Below are positions 33,505-41,603 of a DNA stretch of 64,000 bases, in pieces (the stretch's first letter is position 1; each line of letters starts with the position of its first letter). This DNA is from Lachnospiraceae bacterium (GTDB taxonomy: Bacteria; Bacillota; Clostridia; Lachnospirales; Lachnospiraceae). The position numbers and the translations under genes were made by a program. The notes beneath the pieces were generated by a model that was not told the DNA's origin, searched no databases, and worked only from the letters and a program-made list of their open reading frames with translations. Location of the stretch: the NCBI GenBank assembly GCA_017448245.1, contig JAFSLV010000011.1:172074-236073 (forward strand), read 5' to 3'.

Positions 33505-35550
33505 ATGAAGAAAAGATGTGGCCGGATCATCGGTATCTTTTGCATGATATTTGCGTTGCTTGCGGGCTGTGTGGCAAACAAGACCCCGCAGGAGGAGACT
33601 TCCGTACCGGAGGCGGAGACACAAGGGGAAGAACAGGAAGAAGAGGCTTCTTTTACCGCCGCCCATCCGCATGCCGTGCCCGATACGTTTACGATTCTTT
33701 TGTATGTGATCGGTGCGGATCTTGAGACATACGCGGGTGCGGCCTCCGAAGACTTTGAGGAGATTCTTGCTTCCTCCATCGGCGAAAACGTGCGCGTGGT
33801 GGCACAGACCGGCGGCGCGGGTGACTGGTGGACGGAAGGGATCGATCCGGCAAAAAACGAACGCTTTGTCTTTGCGAACGGCCGCATGACCAGGGTGCAG
33901 AGTCTTGACAGGCAGAGGATGAGCGACTACCGGACGCTCGGCGCATTTATCGAGTGGGCGAAAAACGCGTATCCTTCCGAGCGCTATGCGCTGATACTCT
34001 GGAACCACGGCGGCGGCACGCTCTCCGGCTACGGCATGGACGAATTCTATCCGGACGATACGATGTCGCTTGCGGATATACGGAAAGCGCTGGAGACGGG
34101 CGGGCAGTATTTCGAGTTTATCGGTTTTGATGCCTGCCTCATGGCGACGGTCGAGACGGCGATGGCCGTCCACGGGTATGCGGATTATCTGATCGCGTCC
34201 GAGGAGGTCGAGCCGTCAAACGGCTGGTATTATACCGAATGGCTCAATGAACTGGAAGACGATCCCCACATGGGGACGGTGGCGCTGGGCCGCAGGATCG
34301 TCGATGAGTATATGCGGGTTTCCGGTGCGAACGATTATTTTTCGACGGCCTGTCTTTCGGTGATCCGTCTGGACAGGGTGCCCGAGCTGTGTCGTACGCT
34401 GCAGCTCTATCACCGCGGCGCAAGGACCCTGATGAGCGAGGATTATGTCTCCATTGCGACGGCCAGATCACGCGTGAGGAGCTTTGGCTACGGAGGAGCG
34501 GAACAGATCGATCTGCAGGACTATGTGCGACGCGTGGACTCGGATCTTGTCAATGCCGAGGAGGTATTGCGGCAGACGGCGGGGGTTGTCGTTTATACAC
34601 AGTCGAAGGGAGAGAGGATTCACGGGATTGCGATGTATTATCCGTATGCGATTCCGCAGGCCTACGGAGAAGTTGTTTCCGTCATGAACGAGATCGGGTA
34701 CAACTATCAGTACTTTACGTTTTTCGACAGCTTCATGACGCGGATCATCAATGAGCAGCAATACAGCATGTACCATGATCATGCCGTGAGCGAACGAACC
34801 CTTTTGCAGGAGTACCAGTGGATCGGTACGGAAGAAGAACTGCAGGCGGGCGCGGGGGATGTGCCGAGTGCCTTTTCCTCGTCACAGTGCCGGATTGTGA
34901 CGGACGGGGGCATACAGACGCTTGCCTTTACGGACGGTGCCGAGACCTGTGTGTCTGACATTGTATGCGAGGTCGTCGGCACGGGGGATACGGATGTGCG
35001 CTTCGGTACGGACATCCGCTATTTTGTTCCGGGGGATGTGACACAGGCGGGATATGCAGGCACCTGGCCCTCGGTCAACGGGATTCCCCTGCAATACGAT
35101 CTGGTCTATACGAGCTTTGCCGAAGAGGAAGCGCCGGAGGACTGGGTGGTGCTCGGAACCGTTGACGGCAGCATCGGGAGCGAGGACGTGACGTTTTTTG
35201 TCTGCTTCCGCGAGGAGATGAAGGATGCGGACACACCTGCCGGAAGTCATTTCCAGGAGGCGCGGGAGCGGGGATATTACGGGCAGCTGATCGGATATCA
35301 TCCGCAAAGCGCTCTTTCTTCACACGAACGGCAGCCGTCATTTTTGGTCAATGCCATCCGCGGCCTTATCCCGCTGCGGGCGGGGGAGGAAATCACGCTT
35401 TGCGGTGTATATGAGGATGTGACCGTGCGGGTGCCGCAGGAGGGAGGCGTCGGGGTGCGCTACATGCAAACGGACCCGTTGCGTCATCCGCACCGGGTAC
35501 GTTTTCTCATACATGACATCAATCAGACCTTATTTGAACTGGAAGAGTGA
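33505..35550 (+). CDS. Clostripain-like (family C11) cysteine peptidase lipoprotein
   Basis: 681 residues. The lipobox LLAGC gives lipidated Cys 22, then an acidic spacer. The C11 catalytic dyad is visible as His in ALILWNHGGG (about 167) and Cys in FDACLMA (about 211). The remainder is a long accessory region with beta-rich character. Clostripain relatives cleave after Arg or Lys, and many self-process. It likely sits on the outer face of the membrane; its substrate is unknown. It lies 25 bases after the zinc-ribbon gene. Confidence 0.9.
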   Translation: MKKRCGRIIGIFCMIFALLAGCVANKTPQEETSVPEAETQGEEQEEEASFTAAHPHAVPDTFTILLYVIGADLETYAGAASEDFEEILASSIGENVRVVAQTGGAGDWWTEGIDPAKNERFVFANGRMTRVQSLDRQRMSDYRTLGAFIEWAKNAYPSERYALILWNHGGGTLSGYGMDEFYPDDTMSLADIRKALETGGQYFEFIGFDACLMATVETAMAVHGYADYLIASEEVEPSNGWYYTEWLNELEDDPHMGTVALGRRIVDEYMRVSGANDYFSTACLSVIRLDRVPELCRTLQLYHRGARTLMSEDYVSIATARSRVRSFGYGGAEQIDLQDYVRRVDSDLVNAEEVLRQTAGVVVYTQSKGERIHGIAMYYPYAIPQAYGEVVSVMNEIGYNYQYFTFFDSFMTRIINEQQYSMYHDHAVSERTLLQEYQWIGTEEELQAGAGDVPSAFSSSQCRIVTDGGIQTLAFTDGAETCVSDIVCEVVGTGDTDVRFGTDIRYFVPGDVTQAGYAGTWPSVNGIPLQYDLVYTSFAEEEAPEDWVVLGTVDGSIGSEDVTFFVCFREEMKDADTPAGSHFQEARERGYYGQLIGYHPQSALSSHERQPSFLVNAIRGLIPLRAGEEITLCGVYEDVTVRVPQEGGVGVRYMQTDPLRHPHRVRFLIHDINQTLFELEE

Positions 35551-35626
35551 GTCCAAAAACCCTACGAATGTAGGATGCAAACCGGGGAGTGATGCGTTAT
35601 GCTGTCAGTGAGAGGGAAAAAAGACC
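35551..35626 (+). other. Structured leader before the L,D-transpeptidase (possible c-di-GMP-I-like riboswitch)
   Basis: Within the 100-base gap, two adjacent hairpins can form: CCTAC-GAAT-GTAGG (35561-35574), followed by ATGCAAACC, then a bulged stem around GATGC-GTTAT-GC (about 35592-35608). The order of a P2 helix capped by a GAAA-like loop, a GCAAA joiner, and a second helix with TATGCTGTCAG resembles the GEMM-I (c-di-GMP-I) class, but several conserved positions differ and a closing P1 is not convincing. A low-confidence candidate only. Confidence 0.25.
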
Positions 35627-35650
35627 ACAAAACAGCAGGAGGGTATGATA

Positions 35651-36448
35651 ATGAAACGAAATATCCGGATGCGTTTGGCCGGTGCAGTCCTGATGCTGGT
35701 GACGGCATTGTCGGTTTGTTCATTCGGCGCAAAGGCCGCCCCGGTGACCAAGCCGGACGGTACGGTCTTTGATTATATTTTTTATGCCAATCACTATCCG
35801 GATCTGATGGAGGCCTTCGGTCTTGACGAAGGGGCACTCTGGAATCACTACGTGAATCACGGAAGAGCGGAAGGCAGGCAGACATGCGCATCGCCTTCCG
35901 GGGCAGAGACGGGCAATCCGCAGGTCAATCTGTCCGCACAGTTTCCGTATTACATCATGGTGAACCGTGCCGCCAACTGTGTCACGGTGATGGGCATGGA
36001 CGCGGCAGGCGCCTACAGTATTCCGGTCAGGGCCTTTGTGTGCTCGACCGGCGGTGAAAAGACACCGCTTGGCACGTTTACGACGACGGCCGGACGCCGG
36101 TGGGGTCTGCTCTTTGGCAATGTCTGGGGCCAGTATTCGACGCGAATTACGGGTTCGATTCTGTTCCACTCGGTACCCTATCTGCAGCAGAACGCAACGA
36201 CGCTGGAGTATTGGGAATACAACAAGCTGGGCACAGCGGCTTCCATGGGATGTGTAAGACTGACCTGCGAGGATGCCAAATGGATCTTTGACAACTGCGC
36301 GGCGGGGACGACGGTCACGATCTATGACGATGCGCAAAATCCGGGCCCTTTGGGCAAGCCGGCAGCACCGAGGATCGACGAAAACAACGCAGCGTACCGC
36401 GGCTGGGATCCGACCGATCCGGATCCGGCTAATCCCTGGAAAAACTGA
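35651..36448 (+). CDS. Secreted L,D-transpeptidase (YkuD) with one YYADRY-type repeat
   Basis: Start ATG 35651, seven bases after AGGAGGG; ATG 35645 is too close to it. The 265-residue protein has a signal peptide (1-27, GAKAAP), one repeat module (about 30-72: FDYIFYANHYPDLMEAFG... ALWNHYVNHGRAEGR) and a YkuD domain with His in LFHSVP and the catalytic SMGCVRL (Cys near 201). YkuD enzymes form 3-3 crosslinks in meso-DAP peptidoglycan, which agrees with the meso-DAP MurE. A terminator follows. Confidence 0.92.
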   Translation: MKRNIRMRLAGAVLMLVTALSVCSFGAKAAPVTKPDGTVFDYIFYANHYPDLMEAFGLDEGALWNHYVNHGRAEGRQTCASPSGAETGNPQVNLSAQFPYYIMVNRAANCVTVMGMDAAGAYSIPVRAFVCSTGGEKTPLGTFTTTAGRRWGLLFGNVWGQYSTRITGSILFHSVPYLQQNATTLEYWEYNKLGTAASMGCVRLTCEDAKWIFDNCAAGTTVTIYDDAQNPGPLGKPAAPRIDENNAAYRGWDPTDPDPANPWKN

Positions 36449-36497
36449 CAGACCTGTCGGTGCGAGGCGTGTCCGGGAGGCTGGAAACAGTGAAACG

Positions 36498-36527
36498 GCA
36501 CCGGGTTTGTATCCGGTGCTGTTTTTA
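36498..36527 (+). terminator. Intrinsic terminator after the L,D-transpeptidase
   Basis: Stem GCACCGG (36498-36504) and CCGGTGC (36513-36519), 8-base loop, then TGTTTTTAT. The loop and right arm overlap the -35 region of the following promoter. Confidence 0.8.
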
Positions 36528-36536
36528 TGGTATGAT
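36507..36536 (+). promoter_or_regulatory. Promoter of ychF, overlapping the terminator
   Basis: -35 TTGTAT (36507-36512) lies in the terminator loop, followed by an 18-base spacer and extended -10 TG-G-TATGAT (36531-36536). The start codon of ychF is 37 bases beyond the -10. Confidence 0.6.
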
Positions 36537-36572
36537 ACAGGGGATGCTTGGGAAGGAGAGTATGAGACAGGA

Positions 36573-37670
36573 ATGAAGCTCGGCATTGTGGGGCTGCCGA
36601 ATGTCGGCAAGAGCACCTTATTCAATTCATTGACCAGGGCGGGCGCGGAAGCGGCCAATTATCCCTTCTGTACGATCGAACCCAATCACGGCATCGTCAC
36701 GGTTCCGGATGACAGGGTCGATACCCTCTCGCAGCTGTTCCATTCCAAAAAGACGGTCTATGCGACGATCGAGTTTGTGGATATCGCGGGACTGGTGGCG
36801 GGCGCCTCCAAAGGAGAGGGACTGGGCAACCAGTTTTTGTCCCATATCCGGGAGGTCGATGCCATCGTGCATGTCGTCCGTTGCTTTGAAGACGAGAATG
36901 TCACGCATGTGGACGGGTCGGTCGACCCCGTACGCGATATTTCCACCATCGATATCGAACTGGTCTTTGCGGATCTCGAGGTGCTGGAGCGCCGGATCGC
37001 AAAGATCGCAAAGACCGCCAGGATGGACAAGACGGCTGCCAAAGAGCACGCGTTTTTGCTGCGCATAAAGGAACGCCTCGAGGGGGGAAAACCCGTGCGC
37101 GGCATGGAAACGGGGGATGAGGAAGAGGCCGCGTGGCTTTCGTCCTACCAGCTGCTGACGAACAAACCGGTGATCTTTGCCGCCAATGTGGCGGACGAAG
37201 ATCTTTCGGATGATGCCGCCTCCAATCCGCATGTACGGGCACTTAAGGAGGCCGCGCGGTCACAGGACGCGGAGGTCTTTGTCGTCTCCGCCAGGGTCGA
37301 GCAGGAGCTATCGGAGCTCGATGAGGAAGAGCGAAAGGAGTTTTTGGAGGAACTCGGACTGCGCAGCGCGGGCCTCGACAAGCTGATTGCCGCCTCGTAT
37401 GAGACGCTCGGCCTCATGAGTTTTCTGACGACGGGGGAGGACGAGACGAGAGCCTGGACCATCCCCGTCGGCACCAAGGCGCCGAAGGCCGCGGGCAGGA
37501 TCCATACCGATTTTGAGCGCGGTTTTATCAAGGCGGAGGTGGTTTCCTTTGAGGATCTTGTGCGGGAGGGAAGTGTCGCTGCCGCCAGAGACAAGGGACT
37601 TGTGCGCATGGAGGGAAAAGAATATACAGTCAGGGACGGGGATGTGATCACGTTCCGTTTTAACGTATGA
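36573..37670 (+). CDS. ychF: Redox-regulated ATPase YchF (OLA1 family)
   Basis: 365 residues from ATG 36573, where the conserved MKLGIVGLPNVGKSTLFN begins. P-loop, switch region DIAGLVAGASKGEGLGNQFL, and the altered specificity motif typical of YchF that favours ATP are followed by the coiled-coil insert and the C-terminal TGS domain (AWTIPVGTKAPKAAGRIHTDFERGFIKAEV). It binds ribosomes and responds to oxidative stress. A good GGAAGGAG lies 14 bases upstream, next to a 4-codon minicistron (36562-36576) whose stop overlaps the ychF ATG. Confidence 0.96.
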   Translation: MKLGIVGLPNVGKSTLFNSLTRAGAEAANYPFCTIEPNHGIVTVPDDRVDTLSQLFHSKKTVYATIEFVDIAGLVAGASKGEGLGNQFLSHIREVDAIVHVVRCFEDENVTHVDGSVDPVRDISTIDIELVFADLEVLERRIAKIAKTARMDKTAAKEHAFLLRIKERLEGGKPVRGMETGDEEEAAWLSSYQLLTNKPVIFAANVADEDLSDDAASNPHVRALKEAARSQDAEVFVVSARVEQELSELDEEERKEFLEELGLRSAGLDKLIAASYETLGLMSFLTTGEDETRAWTIPVGTKAPKAAGRIHTDFERGFIKAEVVSFEDLVREGSVAAARDKGLVRMEGKEYTVRDGDVITFRFNV

Positions 37671-38554
37671 GCGGCGGTATGGGTGATACAGATATCTGGT
37701 TTCCGCATCTGCAGATCTATTTTGAAAACCTGCCGAAGAGCGTCACGGTCTTTGGTATCGAGATCGCTTTTTACGGCATGATCATTGCGCTGGGGATGCT
37801 CGGCGCGGTGTATCTGTGCGCACATCTGGCGGAGCGTTTCGGACTGACGCCGGATGATATCTGGAACATTGCGATCCTCGTGATTGTCTTTGGCGTGCTC
37901 GGCGCAAGGATCTATTATGTGGCCTTTTCATGGGACGCGTACAGGGACAATCCCGCGGAGATCTTCAATATCCGCGGCGGGGGACTGGCCATCTACGGCG
38001 GCGTGATCGCGGGTTTTTTGACGGTCTATGTGTATGCAAAGAGAAACGTGCGGCAGTTCCTCAGACTGACGGACGTCATCATGCACGGTCTGCTCTTCGG
38101 GCAGATCCTCGGCCGGTGGGGCAATTTTACCAACCGTGAGGCGTTCGGAGAGTATACGGACAATCTCTTTGCGATGCGCCTGCCCGTGCAGGCGGTCAGA
38201 AGTCAGGACATCACGGAGACGATGCGCGCGCATATGCCTGCGGGCGCCAACTACATACAGGTGCATCCGACGTTTTTGTACGAGAGCACATGGAACCTGT
38301 GTCTCCTGGTTTTCTTATTGTGGTTTGGCAGAAAGGGAAAGCCGTTTGACGGTGCCTTTGTTCTGATTTATCTCGGAGGCTATGGTCTGGGACGGTTTCT
38401 GATCGAGGGGCTGCGTACCGATCAGCTGCTGATACCGGGAACATCGGTGGCTGTCTCGCAGATGCTCGGACTTGCGCTGTTTCTTTTCTCCGTCGTCATG
38501 TGGATGGTTGCCGGCGGAAGGAAAAAGAAGCAGGCACAATCTTCGGAGGAGTGA
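37667..38554 (+). CDS. lgt: Prolipoprotein diacylglyceryl transferase
   Basis: 295-residue polytopic membrane enzyme that attaches diacylglycerol to the lipobox Cys, the first step of lipoprotein maturation. Visible are IYGGVIAGF and the Lgt signature GQILGRWGNFTNREAFG, plus C-terminal helices. Clients in this window include the clostripain-like, peptide-binding and 62.7-kb lipoproteins. It overlaps the ychF stop by 4 bp and the following start by 1 base. Confidence 0.95.
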   Translation: MSGGMGDTDIWFPHLQIYFENLPKSVTVFGIEIAFYGMIIALGMLGAVYLCAHLAERFGLTPDDIWNIAILVIVFGVLGARIYYVAFSWDAYRDNPAEIFNIRGGGLAIYGGVIAGFLTVYVYAKRNVRQFLRLTDVIMHGLLFGQILGRWGNFTNREAFGEYTDNLFAMRLPVQAVRSQDITETMRAHMPAGANYIQVHPTFLYESTWNLCLLVFLLWFGRKGKPFDGAFVLIYLGGYGLGRFLIEGLRTDQLLIPGTSVAVSQMLGLALFLFSVVMWMVAGGRKKKQAQSSEE

Positions 38555-39597
38555 TGAAAAAAGCGCTGAAGTACATCGGAAAAGGACTGCTCATCGTGTT
38601 TACGGTGCTGGCATGGGTCGTGATCGTGCTGGCCATGACGATCCGTATCATCTGCTTTGGCCCTTCGACCGAGGCGAGAAATCTCTTCGTCACGACGATG
38701 CTTGAAACCGGGCAGCTCAAGTGGGTCGTCGGTCTCTTCATGTCCGACGAACAGGTCATGGAAATCGTCAACGCCAATTCCATGGTGGTCATGGAGGAGG
38801 ATTCGGACGCGTCCCTGATCACGGTTGCCGAAGGAGAGGAGGCGGTGGAGTATCCGGAGCTCGTCGTCGAAAAGGTGGCCGGCGACAACTTCTCCGGCAC
38901 CATGATGATTGTGAGGGACCCGTCGAGGGTCTTTGTGGGCACCATCTATCCGTGGGGCGAGTACGGCAAGGAGCTGCATGAGATCGTCGAGTCATACGGC
39001 GCGGTTGCCGGTATCAACGGGGGACTCTATGCGTCCTATATGAATACGGGCGGACGCCCGATCGGACCGGTGGTCTCGCAGGGGGAGATCCAGAACATGG
39101 CGGAGCTCGAGACGGTCGGCCTCGTTCTGATAGGCCTGTCCGAGGACCATATCCTGCATATCATCGATATCGCGGGCAAGGGCCGCGCGGAGGTGGAGGC
39201 GATCATTGCCGACAACAGAATCCGCGATGCGATCTGCTTCCAGGAAGAGGCCTCGGACGCCAATAACCATTTTGTCAAACTGATCATCAACGGAGAGCGC
39301 AGGGAGATGAACGGACTGGGCTCGGGAGCCAATCCGCGCACCGCGATCGGACAGACCGCGGACGGCCGGATTCTGCTGTTTGTCACGGACGGCAGGGGGG
39401 CCAACGGACATCTGGGCGCGACGGCCTCCGATCTGATCAGCGTGATGGAGCAGTACGGCGCCGTCAATGCGGCCAATCTCGACGGCGGCTCTTCGAGCTC
39501 CATGTATTATGACGGGGAATATCTCAGGACGAGTGTCACGTTCTATTACAACAACTCCTCATGGAAGCTGCCGACGACGATTCTGGTCAGACCATAG
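38554..39597 (+). CDS. Membrane-anchored phosphodiester glycosidase-like (NAGPA domain) protein
   Basis: Start ATG 38554 after GGAGGAG. 347 residues: N-terminal membrane anchor (about 7-30), then an extracellular NAGPA/DUF2233-type domain with GAVAGINGGLY (about 150) and the hallmark NLDGGSSSSMYYDGE (about 308-322). Relatives hydrolyse N-acetylglucosamine-1-phosphodiesters, and bacterial versions are linked to exopolysaccharide or teichoic acid turnover. Position after lgt and coupling by stop/start overlap place it with envelope functions. Confidence 0.9.
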   Translation: MKKALKYIGKGLLIVFTVLAWVVIVLAMTIRIICFGPSTEARNLFVTTMLETGQLKWVVGLFMSDEQVMEIVNANSMVVMEEDSDASLITVAEGEEAVEYPELVVEKVAGDNFSGTMMIVRDPSRVFVGTIYPWGEYGKELHEIVESYGAVAGINGGLYASYMNTGGRPIGPVVSQGEIQNMAELETVGLVLIGLSEDHILHIIDIAGKGRAEVEAIIADNRIRDAICFQEEASDANNHFVKLIINGERREMNGLGSGANPRTAIGQTADGRILLFVTDGRGANGHLGATASDLISVMEQYGAVNAANLDGGSSSSMYYDGEYLRTSVTFYYNNSSWKLPTTILVRP

Positions 39598-39612
39598 GGG
39601 GCGGAGTCAGGT

Positions 39613-40935
39613 ATGAATCAAAGGGATTGGGAATGGGAGGATCTGCTCGCACAAAAAGCCCGCGAGCGGGAGGAACTCTTAAAAAAACGGGCCAAACTCC
39701 ATCAGGAGGATCTCAAGGACCTGAAGGCAAAGGAAGTGACGGAAGAGATCGTCGACATCGGGGACGATGACGGGGATGCCGCGTCCAAAGCCCCGGAGCA
39801 GGCACCCGCACGGATTGCGCCAAAGCAGGAGGGAAGGAAGAAGGGAAAGAAAAAGAAGGTACCTGTCTTTCTGATCTGCTATCTGGTATTACTGCTGGTA
39901 CTGACGGTGCTGGCCATTGTGTTCCTGCGAGGGGTCTATGCAACGATGGCCGAGATGCGGGACAATGAACCGGAAGCGATTGTCAGACAGGAGCTTTCAC
40001 GGATGTCCGACGAGACGATCGCACAGCTTTTTCCCATGAATCCCGCCTATGAGGAACCGGCACAGTCGGTGGCCAATCTCCGCGCGTATCTCGCCGAAGA
40101 GCCGCTGGAAGTGCGCCGTGCGGACAAGAATGTCTATGATATCTGCCGCGGGGGAGAAAAGCTCTTTGAGGCCAGGCTCAAAACGATCGAGTCGGTATCG
40201 CATCTGGGGATTCTCAATTACGATATTCTGGCATTTGACTCTTTTGCGGCCGGCGATGTCCGCGAGCTGTATCACTGTAAGATCATTGCGCCGGCTGCCT
40301 TTGAGGTGCGCGTCAACGGCAAGGACGCGCTCGTCCCCGCCGCGGAGGAAACCGTCGAAGGCTTCGGTGATGCGGGGGCGTATGTGGAGCTGCCCAAGGT
40401 CTATACGTATGAGCTCGATGCCCTGACCGCGGAGCCCGTGATCGAGATCACGGAGGATGGCCGCGAGATCCCGTTTACGATGGGAGAGGTGATCGATGTG
40501 GCCTCGGAAGGAGGGGGCGGAGAGCGCTTTGAGACCTTTGAGGCGGCCGGCATCGATTTTGACGCCATGCTCTTTGCCACGCAGTGGAATCTCTTTATGA
40601 CCGACGACCTCGGCGGCGATCTGCACGGATACTGGCAGCTCGCGCCGTATTTTATCGAAGGCACAAGCATGCAGAAAAAGGCCTATGACTGGGCGACCGG
40701 CATCGATATCACGCTGACGAGCTTTCACAATCCGCCGGTGATCAGCAATGAACGGATCTACGACGTCATCCGCTACGGCGAGGACGCGGCGCGCTACACC
40801 GTCTATATGCAAAAGGACATGACGCTGGAGCGTACCGGCGAAAACAAGACCGATATCTTTGAGTCGATGGTCTATCTCGTGCGGGTCGACGGGGCGTGGA
40901 AGGTGGCCAACGTAAGAGGCGTCGCCGAAGAATAA
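39613..40935 (+). CDS. Single-pass membrane protein of unknown function
   Basis: 440 residues. A charged cytoplasmic head (about 1-78; KKRAKLHQEDLKDLKAKEV, then Pro/Ala and a Lys cluster) leads to one transmembrane helix at about 79-103, followed by an exported domain of ~330 residues with mixed strands and NTF2-like features near the end (VYLVRVDGAWKVANVRG). I do not recognise the family. It follows the glycosidase-like gene by 15 bases and ends before a clear terminator, so it closes the ychF-lgt transcript. Confidence 0.75.
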   Translation: MNQRDWEWEDLLAQKAREREELLKKRAKLHQEDLKDLKAKEVTEEIVDIGDDDGDAASKAPEQAPARIAPKQEGRKKGKKKKVPVFLICYLVLLLVLTVLAIVFLRGVYATMAEMRDNEPEAIVRQELSRMSDETIAQLFPMNPAYEEPAQSVANLRAYLAEEPLEVRRADKNVYDICRGGEKLFEARLKTIESVSHLGILNYDILAFDSFAAGDVRELYHCKIIAPAAFEVRVNGKDALVPAAEETVEGFGDAGAYVELPKVYTYELDALTAEPVIEITEDGREIPFTMGEVIDVASEGGGGERFETFEAAGIDFDAMLFATQWNLFMTDDLGGDLHGYWQLAPYFIEGTSMQKKAYDWATGIDITLTSFHNPPVISNERIYDVIRYGEDAARYTVYMQKDMTLERTGENKTDIFESMVYLVRVDGAWKVANVRGVAEE

Positions 40936-40950
40936 GAAAGAAATGCGTGA

Positions 40951-40977
40951 GGGCTCCTACGGGAGCCCTTATTTTGT
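40951..40977 (+). terminator. Intrinsic terminator before the division cluster
   Basis: GGGCTCC (40951-40957), loop TACG, GGAGCCC (40962-40968), then TTATTTTGTT. It separates the lgt transcript from mraZ. Confidence 0.85.
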
Positions 40978-41065
40978 TGTTTCAAAACATCCTTCCCCCA
41001 GATCCTGTATCGAACATAAGATCAAATTTTTTTCAACTTTTTTCAAAAAAACTCTAAAAAAGCCG

Positions 41066-41094
41066 TTGAAAAATCCGATAAAATGTATTAGAAT
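41066..41094 (+). promoter_or_regulatory. Promoter of the mraZ division cluster
   Basis: -35 TTGAAA (41066-41071), 17-base spacer, -10 TAGAAT (41089-41094), in an A/T-rich stretch. The MraZ boxes begin 8 bases downstream, around the expected transcript start. Confidence 0.75.
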
Positions 41095-41102
41095 GGGACT
41101 GT

Positions 41103-41129
41103 GTGGTGGAAAGTGGTAAAAAGTGGTGA
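41103..41129 (+). promoter_or_regulatory. MraZ operator: three GTGGT boxes at 10-bp spacing
   Basis: GTGGT occurs at 41103, 41113 and 41123, exactly one helical turn apart, between the -10 element and the mraZ start. This is the usual arrangement for binding by the MraZ ring, which autoregulates the cluster. Confidence 0.85.
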
Positions 41130-41147
41130 AAAAGTAAGGAAAAGAGA

Positions 41148-41588
41148 TTGAGTCAGGCATTCAGAGGGAATTACAGCCACCAGGTGGACCAGAAGGGCAG
41201 AATCATCATCCCCGTCAAGTTCCGTGAGGGACTCGGGGCTTCCTTTGTTGTAACCAAGGGATTTGACGGCTGCCTCTATGCGTTTGCGCCCGACGCGTGG
41301 GAGGCCTTTGACGAAAAGCTCAGGGCCCTTCCGCTCGATAACGCCGATGCCAGAAAGCTGACGCGTTTCTTTATCGGCGGCGCCTTTGAAGCCGAGCCCG
41401 ACAAGCAGGGCAGAATCCTTTTACCGCAGGCACTCAAGTCGCACGCCGCGATCGAAAAAGAAGCGGTCGTGGTCGGCATGGGCTCCCGCGTCGAGCTGTG
41501 GAGCGAGGCGCGCTGGAACGATGCCTCCACCTTTGAGGATATCGAGGAGATCGCCGCAGCCATGAGCACTTACGGGCTCAGCATCTGA
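41148..41588 (+). CDS. mraZ: Transcriptional regulator MraZ
   Basis: 146 residues, a normal length, initiated at TTG 41148 eight bases after AAGGA. Two AbrB-like SpoVT/MraZ halves are visible (YSHQVDQKGRIIIPVKFRE and EAEPDKQGRILLPQALK). It binds the three upstream boxes and regulates the division and cell wall cluster it heads. Confidence 0.96.
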   Translation: MSQAFRGNYSHQVDQKGRIIIPVKFREGLGASFVVTKGFDGCLYAFAPDAWEAFDEKLRALPLDNADARKLTRFFIGGAFEAEPDKQGRILLPQALKSHAAIEKEAVVVGMGSRVELWSEARWNDASTFEDIEEIAAAMSTYGLSI

Positions 41589-41603
41589 CACGGGAGACCG
41601 GGC

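Noticed and set aside
31046-36448. Horizontally acquired island
   Set aside because: Base composition and codon use look like the flanking core genes, gene spacing is operon-like, and there are no mobility genes.
36273-36572. N-terminal extension of YchF from an in-frame ATG at 36273
   Set aside because: It would overlap the L,D-transpeptidase gene and run through its terminator; the conserved YchF start is at 36573.
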